Of a stretch of 17,053 bases of DNA, positions 14,891 through 17,053 are shown in pieces. Position numbers and translations under genes: made by a program. The DNA is from Duncaniella sp. (lineage in GTDB: Bacteria > Bacteroidota > Bacteroidia > Bacteroidales > Muribaculaceae). The stretch spans positions 1 to 17,053 of the forward strand of contig JAIDJD010000284.1 in the NCBI GenBank assembly GCA_029052375.1, in the 5' to 3' direction. The number at the start of each line of letters is the position of its first letter. Position 1 is the stretch's first letter. The notes below the pieces were generated by a model, which worked only from the letters and a program-made list of their open reading frames with translations, ran no database searches and was not told the DNA's origin.

Positions 14891-14985
14891 AATTTGGAAT
14901 TTGGAATTTAGAATGGAGAATTTAGAATTGAAAATGGAGAATTAGGAGATGATACTGAATTCTCAATTCTCCATTTTCAATTCTC
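14891..14985. repeat. Heptad tandem arrays in inverted orientation between proB and proA
   Basis: Bases 14891-14946 are eight contiguous 7-bp units (AATTTGG, AATTTAG, AATGGAG and close variants), all beginning AAT or AATT. Bases 14958-14985 are four units of the opposite orientation (AATTCTC, CATTTTC). Twenty bases of the first array (14924-14943) pair perfectly with 14965-14984, so the transcript can form a 20-bp AT-rich stem with a 21-nt loop. The element fills the whole gap between the genes and extends into proB: the stop codon and the last two codons (Glu, Asn) lie in the right arm. Its AT content contrasts sharply with the flanking genes. Confidence 0.9.
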
Positions 14986-16050
14986 AGTGTACAGATAATC
15001 GTAATGCACCACGGGGCGCTGGCCGCGGAGGCCCATGGCCTCAGCAGTCTCGGCCGAGGATAGCGAGGCGCGGCCCACGGCCACACGCTCGGCCGAAGGG
15101 CCGAGGATGGTGACTATGTCTCCCTCCTCCCACTCGCCCTCGACGGCTGTGACACCCACGGGCAGGAGGCTGGTGGGACGGTCGGAGAGCAGAGCCTCGG
15201 CGGCCTTGGCGTCGACACGCACCACGCCCTTGGCAAAGGACGCGCTGTGGGCTATCCACCTCTTGACGGTGCTGAGGGCGTCCGGCGCAGGCACAAAGAG
15301 CGTGTGCGGCACCTCGGCGGGACGGCGTATGAGGTCGACGAGGACACCGGGACGCGTCCCGCAGGCTATGTAGACGGCCACACCCTCGTCGGCGAGCTTG
15401 CGCGCTATGCCGCACTTGGTGCCCATGCCTCCGCGTCCGAAACCGCTCTTGGAGGCCACCACATATCCGCTGAGGTCCTCGCCCGGAGCCACACGCCCTA
15501 TCAGGCGCGAGCCGGGCTCGGAGGGGGCGCCGGTATAGATGCCGTCGACGTTGGAGAGTATCACGAGGATATCGGCGTCGGTCATGGCGGCTATGAGGCC
15601 CGAGAGCTCGTCGTTGTCGGTGAACATCAGCTCGGTGAGCGAGGCGGTGTCGTTCTCGTTGACTATGGGGAGGACGCCATTCTCGAGCATCGTCTGCATA
15701 CAGGCGCGCTGGTTGAGGTAGCCCGAGCGCGAGTCGAAGTTCTCCTTCTGTGTCAGCACCTGGCCTATGACTATGCCGTAGGCCCCGAAGAGCTGGCTGT
15801 AGAGGTTGATGAGCCTTATCTGGCCTATCGAGCTGTAGAGCTGGCGCGAGGCCACGCTGTCGAGCTGGCGCGAGGGGTTGATGGCGCCGCGCCCGCAGGC
15901 CACAGCGCCGCTCGAGACGAGGACCACCTCGTGGCCGTCCTCCCTCAGCGTGGCTATCTGGTCCACGAGGGCCGACATATTGGTGACGTCAGGCTTGCCG
16001 TCGCGGCGCGTGAGCACATTGCTGCCCACCTTCACTACTATGCGGCTCAT
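14977..16050 (-). CDS. proB: Glutamate 5-kinase (ProB)
   Basis: First committed step of proline synthesis: ATP-dependent phosphorylation of glutamate at the gamma carboxyl. The 357 residues comprise an amino-acid-kinase domain (1 to about 255) and a C-terminal PUA domain (about 273-350, VVRVDAKAAEALLSDRPTSLL onward). Motifs: VVKVGSNVL (5-13, with K7), LVSSGAVACGRG (44-55), IVNENDTAS (129-137), FTDNDELSGLIA (143-154), and GFGRGGMGTK (203-212). The two-domain form is normally inhibited by proline, though this is not visible directly. Its ATG overlaps the proC stop by 4 bp (ATGA), a sign of translational coupling. The final residues and stop codon are encoded by the downstream repeat element. 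Confidence 0.97.
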   Translation of the reverse strand: MSRIVVKVGSNVLTRRDGKPDVTNMSALVDQIATLREDGHEVVLVSSGAVACGRGAINPSRQLDSVASRQLYSSIGQIRLINLYSQLFGAYGIVIGQVLTQKENFDSRSGYLNQRACMQTMLENGVLPIVNENDTASLTELMFTDNDELSGLIAAMTDADILVILSNVDGIYTGAPSEPGSRLIGRVAPGEDLSGYVVASKSGFGRGGMGTKCGIARKLADEGVAVYIACGTRPGVLVDLIRRPAEVPHTLFVPAPDALSTVKRWIAHSASFAKGVVRVDAKAAEALLSDRPTSLLPVGVTAVEGEWEEGDIVTILGPSAERVAVGRASLSSAETAEAMGLRGQRPVVHYDYLYTEN

Positions 16051-16820
16051 AGGGCAGAGGCTTTGAGTCCTTCAATTACGGCGGCGGTGAATCCGGCGCG
16101 CTCCATGGCGTTGAGGCCGCGGATGGTGATGCCCCCGGGTGTTGTCACCCTGTCTATCTCGGCCTCGGGATGTGCGCCCGGGCGCTCGAGCAGGGCGGCG
16201 GCCCCCTTGACGGTCTGGGCCACTATCTCCATGGCCTCCGAGGCGCGGAAGCCGAGCTCAACCCCGCCCTCAGAGGCGGCGCGGATATAGCGCAGGGCAT
16301 AGGCTATGCCGCACGAGGCGAGGGCCGTGGCGCCGGGCAGGAGACGCTCGGGGACCACCATACACTTGCCGAGGGCGTCGAACACCCTGCGCGCCCCCGC
16401 GGCCTCGCCCCTGACCTCGGTGACGAATGTCATGGACTGGCTCAGCGAGACAGCCGTGTTGGGCATACCTATGGAGAGACGCCCGGGGAGGACGTCGCCG
16501 AAAAAGCCCTCGAGCTCACCTCCGGGGATGCCTGCGGCTATGACGCAGACCTCGGTGGCGGCGGGGTCGAGCACGGGGAGTATCCCGGCCACTACCCCCG
16601 GCAGCACCCAGGGCTTGACGGCTATGAAGAGGAGGCCGGCGCCGCGCGCGGCCTCAAGGTTGTCTGATGTGACGTGTATCCCCATGCCGGCGAGGTGAGA
16701 GGCCTTGTCGGGATGAGGCAGCGAGACGGTGACGTCCGAGGCTGGAGCCACGCCATTGGCCACAATCCCTGCGGCCACGGCACCGCCCATGGCGCCTGCT
16801 CCTATGACTGAGATTTTCAT
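16047..16820 (-). CDS. proC: Pyrroline-5-carboxylate reductase (ProC)
   Basis: Last step of proline synthesis: NAD(P)H-dependent reduction of pyrroline-5-carboxylate to proline in the cytoplasm. The 257 residues show the N-terminal Rossmann loop KISVIGAGAMGGAVAAG (2-18), AVKPWVLPGVV (about 70-80), MPNTAVS, the helical signature LPGATALASCGIAYALRYI, and the C-terminal VTTPGGITIRGLNAME that forms the catalytic and dimer region. The frame extends to 16886, but the ATG at 16820 places the Rossmann strand at the N-terminus as in the family, and the extension would begin inside the promoter's -7 box. It is first in the proC-proB-proA cluster and overlaps proB by 4 bp. Confidence 0.96.
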   Translation of the reverse strand: MKISVIGAGAMGGAVAAGIVANGVAPASDVTVSLPHPDKASHLAGMGIHVTSDNLEAARGAGLLFIAVKPWVLPGVVAGILPVLDPAATEVCVIAAGIPGGELEGFFGDVLPGRLSIGMPNTAVSLSQSMTFVTEVRGEAAGARRVFDALGKCMVVPERLLPGATALASCGIAYALRYIRAASEGGVELGFRASEAMEIVAQTVKGAAALLERPGAHPEAEIDRVTTPGGITIRGLNAMERAGFTAAVIEGLKASAL

Positions 16821-16885
16821 GTCTGTGGATTGATAAATCTGATTCTTCAAGACAGGTCTGCGGCCTGTCTGGCCAAACGGCCGCA

Positions 16886-16893
16886 CAAAAATA
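16886..16893 (-). promoter_or_regulatory. Predicted -7 element of the proCBA promoter
   Basis: On the minus strand the sequence reads TATTTTTG, matching TAnnTTTG. The start would fall near 16879, with a leader of about 59 nt that can fold (the gacaggtctgcggcctgtc stretch, 16850-16869). Upstream there is an A/T tract but no TTTG at the standard distance. Confidence 0.5.
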
Positions 16894-16928
16894 TCAAAAA
16901 AATATATAAAAATAGGGCTCTTTCAAAC

Positions 16929-16945
16929 TATTTTTGCTACTTTCG
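16929..16945 (+). promoter_or_regulatory. Possible divergent promoter for a gene right of the window
   Basis: On the plus strand TATTTTTG (16929-16936) matches TAnnTTTG, and TACTTTCG (16938-16945) matches with one change. Neither has a clear -33 TTTG. No coding start is visible before the window ends, so the target gene is unseen. Confidence 0.4.
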
Positions 16946-16994
16946 CTTGTTAAAAGTGTGTCACACACAAAATAATCTCCTCCGTCAACACAGC

Positions 16995-17047
16995 CCACAC
17001 CCCTCTCCCGGGCCCGCGGCCGGGAGGGTGGGGCGGAGGGGGTGTGG
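16995..17047. other. GC-rich hairpin at the right edge
   Basis: ccacacccc (16995-17003) pairs with ggggtgtgg (17039-17047), and inside them ctcccgg (17005-17011) pairs with ccgggag (17020-17026). No T-run follows on either strand within view. It could be a terminator for a gene to the right or a structured leader of the divergent transcript. Bases 16821-17053 hold no gene apart from these sites. Confidence 0.5.
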
Positions 17048-17053
17048 CGTGTG

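Noticed and set aside
16821..16886. Longer N-terminus for ProC
   Set aside because: It adds 22 residues before the Rossmann strand that family members begin with, and would start at the edge of the -7 box.
1..17053. CRISPR array, tRNA, rRNA, insertion sequence or prophage
   Set aside because: No regularly spaced repeats with unique spacers, no cloverleaf or rRNA-like sequence, and no transposase, integrase or phage protein among the plausible frames.

Overview
The window is GC-rich bacterial chromosome from a member of the Bacteroidota, most likely Bacteroidales of the high-GC gut type (Muribaculaceae-like; the family call is inference). The evidence is sigma-ABfr style promoters (TAnnTTTG at -7, TTG about 20 bp upstream), no obvious Shine-Dalgarno sequences, Bacteroidota-typical proteins (DUF4919, DUF4492 beside cydAB, a PepSY-like lipoprotein with an acidic CGGDDDD export signal), and a GH28 pectinase with a signal peptide. 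Isoleucine is often encoded by ATA, which is odd for GC-rich DNA.

Layout. (1) Bases 2-5297, plus strand: the C-terminal end of a SNF2-family helicase, a 599-residue protein of unknown function that follows it closely, a small glycine-zipper membrane protein, an exported DUF4919 protein and a GH3-family acyl-adenylating enzyme. (2) Bases 5354-8384, minus strand: DUF4492 small membrane protein, cydA, cydB, a complete cytochrome bd oxidase operon. It converges on the GH3 gene across a hairpin terminator. (3) Bases 8521-8670: a long imperfect palindrome with a nested hairpin. (4) Bases 8676-10067, minus: an exported PhoA-type alkaline phosphatase. Divergent from it, at 10242-11420 plus, is a flavodiiron protein (FprA/ROO type). 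The two promoters lie back to back, and the phosphatase core promoter is framed by a 13-bp perfect inverted repeat. (5) 11546-12058 plus: a PepSY-like lipoprotein. (6) 12181-16820, minus: proC-proB-proA, the full glutamate-to-proline route, followed by a GH28 polygalacturonase. The proB-proA junction is filled by arrays of 7-bp repeats in inverted orientation, which supply the proB stop codon and leave proA with a TTG start. (7) The right edge holds a proC promoter, a probable divergent plus-strand promoter, and a GC-rich hairpin.

How the parts fit: cytochrome bd and the flavodiiron protein are two independent O2-reducing systems of the kind used by anaerobes exposed to traces of oxygen. The proline genes are ordinary anabolism. 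The phosphatase and GH28 scavenge phosphate and plant pectin outside the cytoplasm. No CRISPR array, tRNA, rRNA, insertion sequence or phage gene was recognised. I do not see a clearly new multi-gene system. The most unusual material is non-coding: the framed promoter, the heptad repeat arrays and the 150-bp palindrome. Among proteins, the SNF2-linked 599-residue protein and the cydAB-linked DUF4492 protein stand out.
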